64,000 bases of DNA from [Clostridium] hylemonae DSM 15053 (GCF_008281175.1 NZ_CP036524.1:1736001-1800000); one strand, 5' to 3'. Numbered from the stretch's first letter, positions 1-9,600 are shown. The notes: generated by a model not told the origin, from the sequence alone. Made by a program: numbers and translations.

Positions 1-2
1 AG

Positions 3-80
3 TGGTGGGACTGGCCGAAAGAGAAGATTGCAGATAATATAGAGGCAATTAAATCAGGCAGCATAGAAAAGTTGAGATGA
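3..80 (+). CDS. C-terminal fragment of a CatB/Vat-like O-acetyltransferase (partial at window edge)
   Basis: Only the last 25 codons are in the window, ending in TGA at 78-80. They read WWDWPKEKIADNIEAIKSGS and then five more residues. A WWDWP..KI..N motif near the end is typical of the C-terminal tail of hexapeptide-repeat acetyltransferases of the Vat/CatB (xenobiotic acetyltransferase) family, which transfer acetyl from acetyl-CoA to drugs or sugars. The left-handed beta-helix itself lies outside the window, so the substrate cannot be judged. The family call rests on this short tail only. Confidence 0.6.
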   Translation, partial: WWDWPKEKIADNIEAIKSGSIEKLR

Positions 81-108
81 ACAGCATATGATGCCGGCAG
101 ATAATGTG

Positions 109-146
109 ACCCGGACCGTCTTCCCAGTATGGAAGACGGTCCGGGT
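109..146. terminator. Perfect 16-bp hairpin between convergent genes
   Basis: Arms 109-124 and 131-146 are exact reverse complements (ACCCGGACCGTCTTCC) around a 6-nt loop. The hairpin sits between the acetyltransferase stop and the stop of the minus-strand GGDEF/EAL gene, so it probably terminates both. There is no clean U-tract on either side. Confidence 0.7.
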
Positions 147-148
147 TA

Positions 149-2434
149 TTATGTTGCGGTATTATGCTGCGGACTGCCAATTTCGGATACAGTCTGTAAA
201 AAAATGTCGGCCGGCACAGGCTTTGAAAAATAGTAACCTTGTCCAATGTCACAGGAGAGCGACTTTAAAAATTCAAGCTGTTGTTTTGTCTCGATCCCCT
301 CAGCTACCGTTGCGGCGCAAAGATCCTTCGCCAGATGGATGACATTGCGGATGATCGCTTCGCCTCTTGTCGTATCTGACTGGGTGGAGAGGAATTCCCT
401 GTCCAGCTTGATCTCATCAACATCCAGTTCCCTCAGTGTATTGAGGGAAGAGTAACCGCTTCCGAAATCGTCCATGGATATTTTGAATCCCATCCCGTGG
501 AGTCTGGCGATCACATCTTTGATCTGCTCCAGGTTGTTCATGGCGACTGTTTCCGTCACCTCCAGAAGAATGAGAGAAGGGTCGATCTCGTAGTGGCGGA
601 CGATCTGTTCCAGCTTGTTCAGGTATTTTGCGTCGTAAAAAAAGATTCTCGACTGGTTTACCGCCACCGGTACGGCGGCATACCCCTTATCCCGCCAGCC
701 GGCCAGACAGCGGCACGCTTCTTCCAGCATGTACATATCCAGTCTTGTAATGAACCCGTTCTGTTCAAACACCGGGATGAATTCGTCCGGATAAAGCATC
801 TTCCCGTCGCCGGGCATCCAGCGCACGAGCGCCTCGGCACTGTGGAGAACGCCGTCTTTTAATGAAAACTTCGGCTGAAGGTACATGACAAATTCGCGGC
901 GTTCCAACGCACTCCACATTCTGTTTTCTATTTCTGTTCTCCTGGCGGCTTTTTCGTGCAGAGCACTGTCATAGAAAGCGATGGAATCCATTTCATTTCC
1001 CTTCACGCTCTCAAGCGCGAGCAGCGCGCCGTTCATAACAGTGTCAAAATCTGCATTCACGTCGGACATACCGTTCTTTTCTATGATCATCACGCCGAAG
1101 TTGCAGAGAATGTGGTAGTCCTGATTGCTGTTCAGCCGGAATTTGTGGATCTGTTCCTGGATCATTTTAAGACGCACGCTTAACTTTTCCCGGCTGCGGT
1201 ATTTCAGGAGCATGCCAAACTGGTCCGCATTATCGCGGTAGCACAGTTCGTGTTCCCGGACATTTTCTGCGAGCACTGCGGCAATATGGCGCAGGAGCAT
1301 GTTGCCGGCATCGTAGCCATAGAATTCATTCACAAATTTAAAGCCGTTGATATTCAGAAGCACCATGGCATAATGGCCGGATTCTTTTATGAGCCGCTGC
1401 ATTTCAAGAATGAATTTATTACGGTTGTCGGAGCCGGTGAGAACATCTGTGTAGGCAAGCCTGGCTATTTCCTCTCTGCTTTTTCTGATCACACGGTATA
1501 TGTAGATAAAGAGAATGGTGAACAAGGCGGTGATACAGAGCATAATCACAGCAAAAACGGTCATAAGCGTGCCGAAATTTTCGCTCAGGTAGTCCTGTGG
1601 TACGACACAGAACAAGTTCCAGTCGTTGATTCCAAGCGGTACGATGGTAGTCCAGTATTTTTCATTTTTATACTCAAAGGTAGAGAAGGAGCTTCGGCCT
1701 GCTTTGGCAGACTTTTGTATGTATTCCTTATCCTCGGGCGAAACGGTCCCCTCATCAAAGATATTGCCGATATTATCCTGGATCACGGCATGGGAAGAGC
1801 GTATGACGAAATCGCCGTTGCTGCGGATAATGTGTGTATATGCGTTCCCTCCAAACAGCTTCTGTTCAATGATAGAAGAGAAACCAGATGCGCTTGTTGT
1901 GGCAGTCAAAGCACCGATGACAGCGCCGTCCTGATACACGGGGACACTGTAACAGTTGATCTTTGCATCTGAAAACCGGTCTGTCATCGTGTCAGATACA
2001 GAATCTTCCCCTGTAAGAGCTTTGCGGACAAAAGATTCGTTGCCCACATTGACATCATAATGCTCCGTTCCGTCTGTGTCGATAAAATATCCTGTCCCGT
2101 CCGCCGTTATATAACCCATCCGCAGAAAGTCATTCTGTCTGCTTTCCGATCTGAGATGGGCCAGTATCTGTTCACGGCTGATGTCCTCGCTTTTCTCGAT
2201 AAAAGTAGACAGCGCCCGAAGAGTCTGGAGGTTGCCGTCGATTTTAATGCCTATCGCGTTCTTATATTGGGATACGACTTCGTTCAGATACTGCTTCGCC
2301 TCCTGCTCCTGTGTATGCTTAAGCCCTCTGTAGGAAAAGGTACTGATGACAGCCAGTATGACTGTGATGACAATACCGAGTATCCCGGCGGCAGTTATCT
2401 GTTTGTTCAGATTTTTGGAATTCATTTGTTTCAA
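149..2434 (-). CDS. Membrane sensor with Cache, degenerate GGDEF and intact EAL domains (likely c-di-GMP phosphodiesterase)
   Basis: This 761-residue protein has a membrane segment near residues 13-34, an extracellular Cache-like sensor (about 40-285), a second membrane segment (289-313), a GGDEF domain (about 325-480) and an EAL domain (about 505-745). The GGDEF domain is degenerate: the signature is RDNADQF (400-406), and the metal-binding Asp of the usual D.D.FK region reads NINGFK. The EAL domain keeps EALVRW (534), EVTET, DDFGSGYS (655), EGIET (712) and QGYYFSKP (732). The likely role is therefore c-di-GMP hydrolysis controlled by an external ligand, with the GGDEF part at most binding GTP. 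The start is probably TTG at 2432-2434, behind a GGGA-type ribosome site. An ATG three codons later is the alternative. Confidence 0.88.
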   Translation of the reverse strand: MKQMNSKNLNKQITAAGILGIVITVILAVISTFSYRGLKHTQEQEAKQYLNEVVSQYKNAIGIKIDGNLQTLRALSTFIEKSEDISREQILAHLRSESRQNDFLRMGYITADGTGYFIDTDGTEHYDVNVGNESFVRKALTGEDSVSDTMTDRFSDAKINCYSVPVYQDGAVIGALTATTSASGFSSIIEQKLFGGNAYTHIIRSNGDFVIRSSHAVIQDNIGNIFDEGTVSPEDKEYIQKSAKAGRSSFSTFEYKNEKYWTTIVPLGINDWNLFCVVPQDYLSENFGTLMTVFAVIMLCITALFTILFIYIYRVIRKSREEIARLAYTDVLTGSDNRNKFILEMQRLIKESGHYAMVLLNINGFKFVNEFYGYDAGNMLLRHIAAVLAENVREHELCYRDNADQFGMLLKYRSREKLSVRLKMIQEQIHKFRLNSNQDYHILCNFGVMIIEKNGMSDVNADFDTVMNGALLALESVKGNEMDSIAFYDSALHEKAARRTEIENRMWSALERREFVMYLQPKFSLKDGVLHSAEALVRWMPGDGKMLYPDEFIPVFEQNGFITRLDMYMLEEACRCLAGWRDKGYAAVPVAVNQSRIFFYDAKYLNKLEQIVRHYEIDPSLILLEVTETVAMNNLEQIKDVIARLHGMGFKISMDDFGSGYSSLNTLRELDVDEIKLDREFLSTQSDTTRGEAIIRNVIHLAKDLCAATVAEGIETKQQLEFLKSLSCDIGQGYYFSKPVPADIFLQTVSEIGSPQHNTAT

Positions 2435-2531
2435 CGTGGATTCCCTTCTTTTAAGATGAATTTTTGTATCTTATCCGGACTGATATATAGTGGCGCTATC
2501 ACTTTTTGAACCGGAAGGACTTGCAATTTAA

Positions 2532-2560
2532 ATTATATAAGATTGTTGGAAATGTGACAA
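2532..2560 (-). promoter_or_regulatory. Promoter of the GGDEF/EAL gene
   Basis: Read on the minus strand, TTGTCA (2555-2560) is followed by a 17-bp spacer and a perfect TATAAT (2532-2537), about 100 bp upstream of the gene start. No comparable match was found for polA on the other strand. A weak TATAGT lies at 2638-2643. Confidence 0.65.
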
Positions 2561-2677
2561 GCAGTTTAGGAAAAAGAACAAACCGGACAGATAAAAGAAA
2601 TAAAAGGATATGCCTTTTAAAAAATAAGACTTTGGTGTATAGTATTAAAGTAGGTTTAGCAGATTGGAGAACTATAT

Positions 2678-5293
2678 ATGGCTGAAAAGATAGTATTGAT
2701 AGACGGACACAGTATACTGAACAGGGCTTTTTACGGACTTCCCGACCTTACCAATTCGGAAGGCCTTCATACAAATGCCGTCTATGGATTTCTGAATATT
2801 ATGTTTAAAATATTAGATGAAGAGGCGCCGGAGTATCTTACGGTTGCCTTTGATGTGCATGCTCCCACGTTCCGTCATGAGATGTACGCGGACTATAAGG
2901 GGACGAGAAAACCGATGGCGGAAGAGCTCAGACAGCAGGTGCCGGTCATCAAAGATGTCCTGAAGGCTATGGGCATCAACATTATAGAACAGGCGGGCCT
3001 CGAGGCGGATGATCTTCTCGGGACGATATCAAAGCGCTGCGGACGGCAGGGGATGGACGTGTCTGTCATAAGCGGCGACCGGGATCTTCTGCAGCTTGCG
3101 ACGAAGCGCGTGAAGATCCGTATCCCAAAGACAAAGCAGGGGAGAACGGAGATAGAAGATTACTACGCGGAGGATGTGAAGGAACGGTATCAGGTGACTC
3201 CGGAGGAATTTATTGATCTGAAAGCGCTGATGGGCGATGCCTCAGATAATATTCCGGGTGTTCCGAGCATCGGAGAGAAGACTGCGACAAAAATCATAAC
3301 AGAGTATCATTCCATTGAAAATGCATATGAGCATGTGGAGGAGCTGAAGCCGCCGAGAGCTGCCAAAGCGCTGAAGGAACATTGGGATATGGCGGTTATG
3401 AGCAGGAAGCTGGCAAAGATCAATGTAGACGCAGGCGTTGCATTCAGGCTAGACGAGGCGAAGCTTGGCAATGTATTTACAGAGGAAGCCTACGGATGGT
3501 TCCAGCGGCTTCAATTTAAGAACCTGCTCGGCAGGTTTGATGTGAAAGCGCCGTCAAACTCGGTGGAAGACTGCTTCAGGGAGATCGCGTCACCGGAGGA
3601 AGCCGGGAAGATACTGGCAGAGGCCAAAAAAGCAGCCCTTGCAGGGGCGGTCATCTTTAAGGATACGAAGAACACACTGCCGCTTTTTGCGGGACAGGCA
3701 GATATCGGCGGGATCGGCCTGTGCTATGGGGCAGACAAGATATTCTGTATCCGGGCGGACGGTGATATAACGGCAGAATATCTGCTCCGCGAATTGAAGG
3801 AGGTGTCCGGCAGCGTTCAGACATTTTCCATGTTTGATATAAAAGAGTCCATGCAGTATTTTACTGTCGCAGAACCTTCCGCCTGCTTTGATGTGACGAT
3901 CGCGGCATACCTTCTGAATCCGCTGAAAAACGATTATACGTATGAGGATGTGGCGCGGGAGCAGCTCGGGCTCCTGCTTGAGGATAAAGTAGAAGATCAT
4001 GTGAAAGTATGCTATGAGGCGTACACGGCATATGCGTCGGTGGAACCGCTCAGACAGAAGCTTAAAGAGACACAGATGGAGCATCTGTTCACAGATATAG
4101 AGATGCCCCTTGTGTTCACGTTGTACGATATGGAACAAAACGGCGTCAGGATCGAGGCCGAAGCGCTGAAGTTTTACGGGGAGCAGCTGGGGATCAAGAT
4201 CGAGGAGCTGGAAAAAGAGATCTATGAGGCTGCAGGGGAAGAATTCAATATTAATTCTCCGAAACAGCTCGGGGTCATCTTATTTGACAAGATGGGGCTG
4301 AAAGGCGGCAAGAAGACGAAGACAGGTTATTCTACGGCGGCGGATGTACTTGACAAGCTGGCTCCGGATTATCCGGTCGTGGCGCAGATACTGGAATACC
4401 GGCAGCTTACAAAGCTCAAGTCCACTTATGCGGACGGACTGTCAAATTATATCAGCGGGGACGGAAGGATCCACGGGAAATTCAACCAGACGATCACAGC
4501 CACAGGGAGGATCAGCAGTACAGAGCCGAACCTGCAGAATATCCCGGTGCGCATGGAACTTGGCAGACTGATCCGCAAAGTATTTATCCCGGAGGACGGA
4601 TATGTGTTTATCGATGCGGATTATTCCCAGATAGAGCTTCGTGTGCTTGCGCACTGCTCCGGCGATGAACAGCTCATCAATGCATATAAAGAGCAGAAGG
4701 ATATTCACCGCATCACCGCCTCCCAGGTGTTCCACGTCCCGTTCGGGGAAGTGACGGATCTTCAGAGGAGGAACGCGAAAGCGGTCAATTTCGGTATTGT
4801 ATATGGTATCAGTTCTTTTGGCCTGAGTCAGGATTTGAGTATCACGAGAAAAGAAGCGGCCAAATATATTGACGATTATTTTAAGACTTATCCCGGCATC
4901 AAGCTGTTTCTTGATGACACGGTGGCGCACGCAAAGGAGATGGGGTATGTAGTGACGCTTTTTGGCAGGCGGCGCCCTGTGCCGGAGCTTTCCTCAAGCA
5001 ACTTTATGCAGCGTTCTTTCGGAGAGCGGGTAGCCATGAACTCTCCGATACAGGGGACGGCGGCGGATATCATAAAGATAGCGATGATAGGCGTGAACAG
5101 GCGTCTCAAGGAGAAGCATATGAGATCAAGACTCGTACTGCAGGTGCACGATGAACTGCTCATAGAGGCTTATGGGCCGGAGCTTGAAGAGGTGAAGGCG
5201 ATCCTGAAGGATGAGATGGAGCATGCGGCATCCCTGGAGGTACCGCTTGAAATAGATATGCATACAGGAGATAACTGGTACGAAGCAAAATAA
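2678..5293 (+). CDS. polA: DNA polymerase I
   Basis: Family-A polymerase of 871 residues, acting in Okazaki fragment maturation and repair synthesis. It has an N-terminal 5'-3' exonuclease/flap domain (about 1-290, with DGHSILNRAFYG, EADDLLG and SGDRDLLQL), a middle region matching the 3'-5' exonuclease fold (about 300-480), and the polymerase domain. Motif A is DADYSQIELRVLAH (near 645), motif B is RRNAKAVNFGIVYGIS (near 700) and motif C is QVHDELLIE (near 823). The middle domain lacks the D.E metal-ligand motif of proofreading enzymes, so it is probably inactive, as in Bacillus and Taq Pol I. GGAGA precedes the ATG. This is the first gene of a compact operon running to degV. Confidence 0.97.
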   Translation: MAEKIVLIDGHSILNRAFYGLPDLTNSEGLHTNAVYGFLNIMFKILDEEAPEYLTVAFDVHAPTFRHEMYADYKGTRKPMAEELRQQVPVIKDVLKAMGINIIEQAGLEADDLLGTISKRCGRQGMDVSVISGDRDLLQLATKRVKIRIPKTKQGRTEIEDYYAEDVKERYQVTPEEFIDLKALMGDASDNIPGVPSIGEKTATKIITEYHSIENAYEHVEELKPPRAAKALKEHWDMAVMSRKLAKINVDAGVAFRLDEAKLGNVFTEEAYGWFQRLQFKNLLGRFDVKAPSNSVEDCFREIASPEEAGKILAEAKKAALAGAVIFKDTKNTLPLFAGQADIGGIGLCYGADKIFCIRADGDITAEYLLRELKEVSGSVQTFSMFDIKESMQYFTVAEPSACFDVTIAAYLLNPLKNDYTYEDVAREQLGLLLEDKVEDHVKVCYEAYTAYASVEPLRQKLKETQMEHLFTDIEMPLVFTLYDMEQNGVRIEAEALKFYGEQLGIKIEELEKEIYEAAGEEFNINSPKQLGVILFDKMGLKGGKKTKTGYSTAADVLDKLAPDYPVVAQILEYRQLTKLKSTYADGLSNYISGDGRIHGKFNQTITATGRISSTEPNLQNIPVRMELGRLIRKVFIPEDGYVFIDADYSQIELRVLAHCSGDEQLINAYKEQKDIHRITASQVFHVPFGEVTDLQRRNAKAVNFGIVYGISSFGLSQDLSITRKEAAKYIDDYFKTYPGIKLFLDDTVAHAKEMGYVVTLFGRRRPVPELSSSNFMQRSFGERVAMNSPIQGTAADIIKIAMIGVNRRLKEKHMRSRLVLQVHDELLIEAYGPELEEVKAILKDEMEHAASLEVPLEIDMHTGDNWYEAK

Positions 5294-5308
5294 CAGAGGG
5301 ATAAAAAT

Positions 5309-5902
5309 ATGAAAATTATAGGCATCACAGGCGGCGTAGGGGCAGGAAAAACACAGATACTGGAATACTTGAACGACAAATACGGTGCCACCGTATGTCA
5401 GGCCGACGAGGTGGCAAAGAAGCTGCAGAAGAAAGGAACAGACTGCCACCGGGCTATTGTTGAGCATTTCGGCGCGGACATTCTGGATCCGAAAGGAGAG
5501 CTGAACAGGGAAAAACTGGCGCAGATCATATTTACCGATAAGGAAGAGCGTGCCGTTTTGAATGGAATCGTCCATCCGGCCGTAAAAGAGGAGATACGAA
5601 AGATCATAAAGAAAGAAGAGCGGAAGCATACGAGCCTTTTTCTCCTGGAGGCGGCCCTTCTCATAGATGACCATTACGAGCAGATCTGCGATGAGATATG
5701 GTATGTCTATGTGGAGGACGCCATCCGGAAAAAACGGCTCATCTATGCGAGAGGATACGACGCGGAAAAAGTGGACGACATTATTGCGTCCCAGCTCCCA
5801 AAGGACGTTTTTCTGCGAAACAGCGACAGAGTCATCGACAACAGCGGCATTTTTGAGGAGACAAAGATACAGCTGGATGAGATGATCCGAAATCTCTGGT
5901 GA
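5309..5902 (+). CDS. coaE: Dephospho-CoA kinase
   Basis: This 197-residue cytoplasmic enzyme phosphorylates the 3'-OH of dephospho-CoA with ATP, the last step of coenzyme A synthesis. The P-loop GGVGAGKT sits at residues 8-15, and the family motifs QADEVAKKL, LNREKLAQIIF and HPAVKEE follow. The length is normal. The gene starts 16 bp after the polA stop behind GAGGGA. The polA-coaE pairing is common in Firmicutes. Confidence 0.95.
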   Translation: MKIIGITGGVGAGKTQILEYLNDKYGATVCQADEVAKKLQKKGTDCHRAIVEHFGADILDPKGELNREKLAQIIFTDKEERAVLNGIVHPAVKEEIRKIIKKEERKHTSLFLLEAALLIDDHYEQICDEIWYVYVEDAIRKKRLIYARGYDAEKVDDIIASQLPKDVFLRNSDRVIDNSGIFEETKIQLDEMIRNLW

Positions 5903-5953
5903 TCAGGACAGATGATGTACTAATATATATAATTGACAGGAGTGTATACATAC

Positions 5954-6751
5954 ATGAGACTATGCAGCATAGCAAGCGGAAGCAGCGGGAACTGTATCTA
6001 TGTGGGAGATGACAACACACATCTGCTCGTAGATACAGGAATCAGTAAAAAGAGGATAGACCAGGGCTTACATACACTGGGGATCAAAGGGGAAGAGATC
6101 GAGGGTATCCTCATCACCCATGAACATATTGACCACATACAGGGACTCGGCGTATTCAGCAGAAAATACGAAGTGCCTATCTATGCCACCGGCGGAACGA
6201 TCGAAGGGATCAAATGCACGAACAGCATCGGCAGAATGCCGGAAGGACTGCTCCATGAAATAGAGGTGGACGATGAGTTTCTGCTCGGCAGCCTGAAAAT
6301 ACAGCCGTTTGCCATTTCACATGATGCCCGGCAGCCGTCCGGTTACCGGATAGAAGGAGACAATAAAGCGGTTGCGGTCGCCACTGACCTGGGAAAATAT
6401 GACGAATACACGGTAGAGCATCTGAGAGAGCTTGACGCAGTGCTTCTTGAGGCAAACCATGACATTCACATGCTGGAGGTAGGCCCTTACCCATATCCGC
6501 TGAAACGCAGGGTGATGGGGGAAAAGGGACATCTCTCGAATGAATTGTCAGGCAGACTTCTTTGTGATATACTACATGACAATCTCAAATACGTAATGCT
6601 CGGACATCTGAGTAAAGAAAACAATTACGAAGAGCTGGCTTACGAGACGGTCAAGCTTGAGGTCAGCCTCGGGGACAATCCTTATAAAGGAGAAGATATC
6701 CCGGTGATGGTGGCAAAAAGGGATACAGTATCAGAAATCATAACAGTGTAG
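5954..6751 (+). CDS. yycJ: MBL-fold metallohydrolase of the YycJ/WalJ family
   Basis: A 265-residue metallo-beta-lactamase-fold protein. It starts MRLCSIASGSSGNCIYVG, the conserved start of YycJ/WalJ proteins, and carries the metal-binding motif THEHIDHIQGL (HxHxDH). An in-frame TTG at 5933 would add seven residues unlike the family, so ATG 5954 is preferred, with AGGAG at 5938-5942. Homologues are proposed to act in nucleic acid metabolism and cell-wall control, often beside walRK. Here the gene is in the polA-coaE operon with no walRK in view. The exact substrate cannot be read from the sequence. Confidence 0.88.
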   Translation: MRLCSIASGSSGNCIYVGDDNTHLLVDTGISKKRIDQGLHTLGIKGEEIEGILITHEHIDHIQGLGVFSRKYEVPIYATGGTIEGIKCTNSIGRMPEGLLHEIEVDDEFLLGSLKIQPFAISHDARQPSGYRIEGDNKAVAVATDLGKYDEYTVEHLRELDAVLLEANHDIHMLEVGPYPYPLKRRVMGEKGHLSNELSGRLLCDILHDNLKYVMLGHLSKENNYEELAYETVKLEVSLGDNPYKGEDIPVMVAKRDTVSEIITV

Positions 6752-6769
6752 GAAGACAGGAGGAAGAAC

Positions 6770-7042
6770 ATGAAGAAATGTATCATTACAGTAGTCGGAA
6801 AAGACACCGTCGGTATCATTGCCAGAGTATGTACCTATCTCGCAGAGACGAACATCAATGTGCTGGACATCTCACAGACGATCGTCAACGGATATTTTAA
6901 TATGATGGCAGTGGTCGATGTGACAAACGCAACGAAAGAAATTGCTGCCGTTTCAAAAGAGCTTGAGGAAGTGGGGCTTGGGATCGGCGTGACGATCCAC
7001 TGTCAGAGAGAAGAGATATTTGAAAAGATGCACCGTTTATAA
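6770..7042 (+). CDS. ACT domain protein (UPF0237 family)
   Basis: A 90-residue single ACT domain starting KKCIITVVGKDTVGIIARV. ACT domains bind small ligands, usually amino acids, and regulate partner enzymes. The gene has a strong AGGAGG site and ends 30 bp before the DUF711 gene, a pairing kept in many Firmicutes and archaea. This suggests that it regulates, or forms a complex with, the DUF711 protein. The ligand is unknown. Confidence 0.9.
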   Translation: MKKCIITVVGKDTVGIIARVCTYLAETNINVLDISQTIVNGYFNMMAVVDVTNATKEIAAVSKELEEVGLGIGVTIHCQREEIFEKMHRL

Positions 7043-7072
7043 GCAAAGACAGAAAGGACAGGAAGACAGCCC

Positions 7073-8437
7073 ATGATCAATATATATGAAGTCAATGAGA
7101 CAAACCAGATGATCGAACAGGAGAACCTGGATGTGAGGACGATAACACTTGGCATCAGCCTTATGGATTGTATCGACTCAGATCTGGACGCGCTCAATGA
7201 AAAGATATACAGGAAGATCACATCCATGGCGGAACATCTCGTCTCAACCGGCGAGCAGATCGAGAGAGAATACGGGATACCGATCGTAAATAAAAGGATA
7301 TCCGTCACACCGGCAGCGCTGGTCGGCGGCGCCGCGTGCAAGACAGAGGAGGATTTTGTCACCATCGCCCGTACGTTTGACAAAGCGGCGAAGGAAGTCG
7401 GAGTCAACTTTATCGGCGGTTATTCCGCGCTCGTATCGAAAGCGATGACAAAGAGCGACGAGGCCCTCATACGGTCCATACCGCAGGCGCTGGCGTGTAC
7501 GGAACGGGTGTGCAGTTCCGTCAATGTCGGTTCAACGAGGACCGGGATCAATATGGATGCGGTGCGGCTGTGCGGAGAGATCGTAAAACAGACAGCCGAG
7601 GCCACGAAGGAAGACGATTCCATTGGCTGCGCCAAGCTTGTCATCTTCTGCAATGCGCCGGACGATAATCCGTTTATGGCGGGAGCGTTTCTCGGAGTTA
7701 CAGAGGGCGACGCCGTCATCAATGTCGGAGTCAGCGGTCCAGGCGTAGTGAAGCATGCCATTGAACAGGTGCGCGGAAAAGGATTTGAAGAATTGTGCGA
7801 GACGATAAAGAAGACGGCCTTCAAGGTGACCCGTGTCGGCCAGCTTGTGGCGGGAGAGGCATCCAGGAGAATGGGGGTTCCGTTCGGTATTGTCGATCTG
7901 TCCCTGGCCCCGACACCGTCTGTGGGGGACAGCGTGGCAGAGATCCTGGAGGAGATCGGCCTGGAGCGTACAGGCGCGCCCGGAACGACCGCTGCGCTCG
8001 CCATGCTGAACGATCAGGTCAAGAAAGGCGGCGTTATGGCATCGTCCTATGTAGGCGGCTTAAGCGGCGCTTTCATACCGGTCAGTGAAGACCAGGGGAT
8101 GATCGATGCGGTAAATGCAGGCGCTCTTACGCTGGAGAAGCTGGAGGCCATGACATGCGTCTGCTCGGTGGGGCTTGACATGATAGCGATTCCCGGCAAG
8201 ACGAAAGCATCTACTATTTCCGGGATCATCGCGGATGAGATGGCACTCGGAATGGTCAATCAGAAGACAACGGCGGTCCGTCTCATACCGGTCATCGGCA
8301 AAGATGTCGGTGATACGGCACAATTCGGCGGTCTGCTCGGTTATGCGCCGATCATGCCGGTCAATGAATTTGACTGCAGTGTGTTTGTGAACAGGAAAGG
8401 AAGAATTCCGGCTCCGATACACAGTTTTAAAAATTAG
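7073..8437 (+). CDS. PFL family protein (DUF711/UPF0210)
   Basis: A 454-residue protein of the UPF0210 family. Homologues are named PFL family because of remote similarity to pyruvate formate-lyase-like folds. Recognisable stretches are [42 protein letters not shown] and [20 protein letters not shown]. There is no glycyl-radical motif like that of true pyruvate formate-lyase, so PFL activity should not be assumed. It follows the ACT gene directly and precedes degV by 12 bp. The biochemical function is not established. Confidence 0.88.
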   Translation: MINIYEVNETNQMIEQENLDVRTITLGISLMDCIDSDLDALNEKIYRKITSMAEHLVSTGEQIEREYGIPIVNKRISVTPAALVGGAACKTEEDFVTIARTFDKAAKEVGVNFIGGYSALVSKAMTKSDEALIRSIPQALACTERVCSSVNVGSTRTGINMDAVRLCGEIVKQTAEATKEDDSIGCAKLVIFCNAPDDNPFMAGAFLGVTEGDAVINVGVSGPGVVKHAIEQVRGKGFEELCETIKKTAFKVTRVGQLVAGEASRRMGVPFGIVDLSLAPTPSVGDSVAEILEEIGLERTGAPGTTAALAMLNDQVKKGGVMASSYVGGLSGAFIPVSEDQGMIDAVNAGALTLEKLEAMTCVCSVGLDMIAIPGKTKASTISGIIADEMALGMVNQKTTAVRLIPVIGKDVGDTAQFGGLLGYAPIMPVNEFDCSVFVNRKGRIPAPIHSFKN

Positions 8438-8449
8438 AGAGGTAAATAA

Positions 8450-9301
8450 ATGGGAAAAGTAGCAGTTGTGACCGACAGCAACAGCGGGATCACACAGGAA
8501 GAAGGAAAAAAACTCGGCATACGCATACTGCCGATGCCGTTTTATATCAACGGAGAGCTGTTCTATGAGGACATAACACTCAGCCAGGAAGAGTTCTATC
8601 AGAAGCTTGGGGAGGACGCGGAGATATCTACTTCGCAGCCGTCCCCCGCAGATGTGATGGAGCTGTGGGAGGAACTGCTGTCCGAGTACGATGAAGTCAT
8701 CCATATCCCCATGTCCAGCGGGCTGAGCAGCTCATGCCAGACGGCAAAGATGCTCTCCGCAGAATTTGACGGAAAAGTGCGTGTCATCGACAACCAGAGA
8801 GTCTCTGTCACACAGCGCCAGTCTGCCCTGGATGCCGTCGAGATGGTACGCCGCGGCATGACGGCGTCGGAGATAGAAGAGGTGCTGATGCAGGAAAGGC
8901 TGGAAGCGAGCATCTATATCACAGTGGATACGCTGAAGTATCTGAAGAAAGGCGGCCGCATCACTCCTGCGGCGGCAGCGCTCGGAACGGTGCTGAACTT
9001 AAAGCCTGTGCTCCAGATCCAGGGTGAAAAACTGGATGCCTTCGCCAAAGTGCGCGGCATAAAGGCGGCAAAGAGAACGATGCTGAATGCGATGGAAAAA
9101 GATATAGAAGAGCGGTTCAAAGGCAGGAGAGTGAACCTGGAAGCCGCCTATACGTGCACAGAGGAAGAAGCCCGAGCATGGAAGGAAGAGATAGAGGAAA
9201 GATTCCCCGGTTACGAGGTGCACATGGACAAGCTGTCCCTGAGCGTCGCCTGCCACATAGGCCCCGGAGCGCTGGCAGTCGCCTGCAGCAGGGAGATCTA
9301 A
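8450..9301 (+). CDS. DegV family fatty-acid-binding protein
   Basis: A 283-residue DegV (EDD-fold) protein. It starts KVAVVTDSNSGITQEEGKKL and carries the family motif IPMSSGLSSSCQTA, then KYLKKGGRITPAAAALGTVLNLKPVLQI, given here only as a landmark region near residues 160-190, and finally HIGPGALAVA near the end. Family members bind long-chain fatty acids and some feed the FakA fatty acid kinase; no FakA gene is visible here. It is the last gene of the polA operon. Its TAA stop (9299-9301) lies at the outer edge of the inverted-repeat region that follows. Confidence 0.9.
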   Translation: MGKVAVVTDSNSGITQEEGKKLGIRILPMPFYINGELFYEDITLSQEEFYQKLGEDAEISTSQPSPADVMELWEELLSEYDEVIHIPMSSGLSSSCQTAKMLSAEFDGKVRVIDNQRVSVTQRQSALDAVEMVRRGMTASEIEEVLMQERLEASIYITVDTLKYLKKGGRITPAAAALGTVLNLKPVLQIQGEKLDAFAKVRGIKAAKRTMLNAMEKDIEERFKGRRVNLEAAYTCTEEEARAWKEEIEERFPGYEVHMDKLSLSVACHIGPGALAVACSREI

Positions 9302-9318
9302 ATGGGGGTTTTTGTTGG
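9300..9318. repeat. Outer inverted repeat, left copy
   Basis: AAATGGGGGTTTTTGTTGG, starting inside the degV stop codon, is the inverted counterpart of 10036-10054 (17 of 19 positions). The two mismatches (9307-9308) are G opposite T. Read outward from each gene, degV and tmcAL both end TAAATGGG. Confidence 0.7.
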
Positions 9319-9345
9319 GAATGTTTGAGCTTGTTGGCGGTGGAC

Positions 9346-9600
9346 GGCGGAGGGGCCGGGTGCGCGGGGGTGTAAAAGAGCGCTCCGGCAGCCGGGTATC
9401 CGTAACTGCAGAAAGAGCCGGAATCAGACAACCGAGCCTATTCGGTATGAAATCCTGAAAGGATTTCCTGCCTCAGAGGCTCTCGGGAATGTTATTTGTG
9501 ATAACATTCCCGTGTCTGATTCCGGCTCTTTCTGCAGCAACGGCTCCCACGTCTGCCTCCGAACGCCCTTTTACACCCCCGCGCACCCGGCCCCTCTGCC
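9346..9600. repeat. Long imperfect palindrome A with multi-hairpin tip
   Basis: The outer arms 9351-9378 and 9568-9595 pair perfectly over 28 bp and extend to 9346/9600 with one G-U. The inner arms 9406-9430 and 9513-9537 pair perfectly over 25 bp. A looser segment lies between them. Four hairpins fill the tip: 9431-9446 (5 bp), 9449-9467 (8 bp), 9470-9480 (5 bp) and 9484-9512 (12 bp perfect, 5-nt loop). The arms are rich in G on the left and C on the right. Confidence 0.85.

Noticed and set aside
1250-1972. Long open frame on the + strand inside the GGDEF/EAL gene
   Set aside because: It is antisense to a gene with clear domains, has no ribosome site and no recognisable protein. It is a shadow of the real frame, like several other long antisense frames (for example 26200-27180 in smc).
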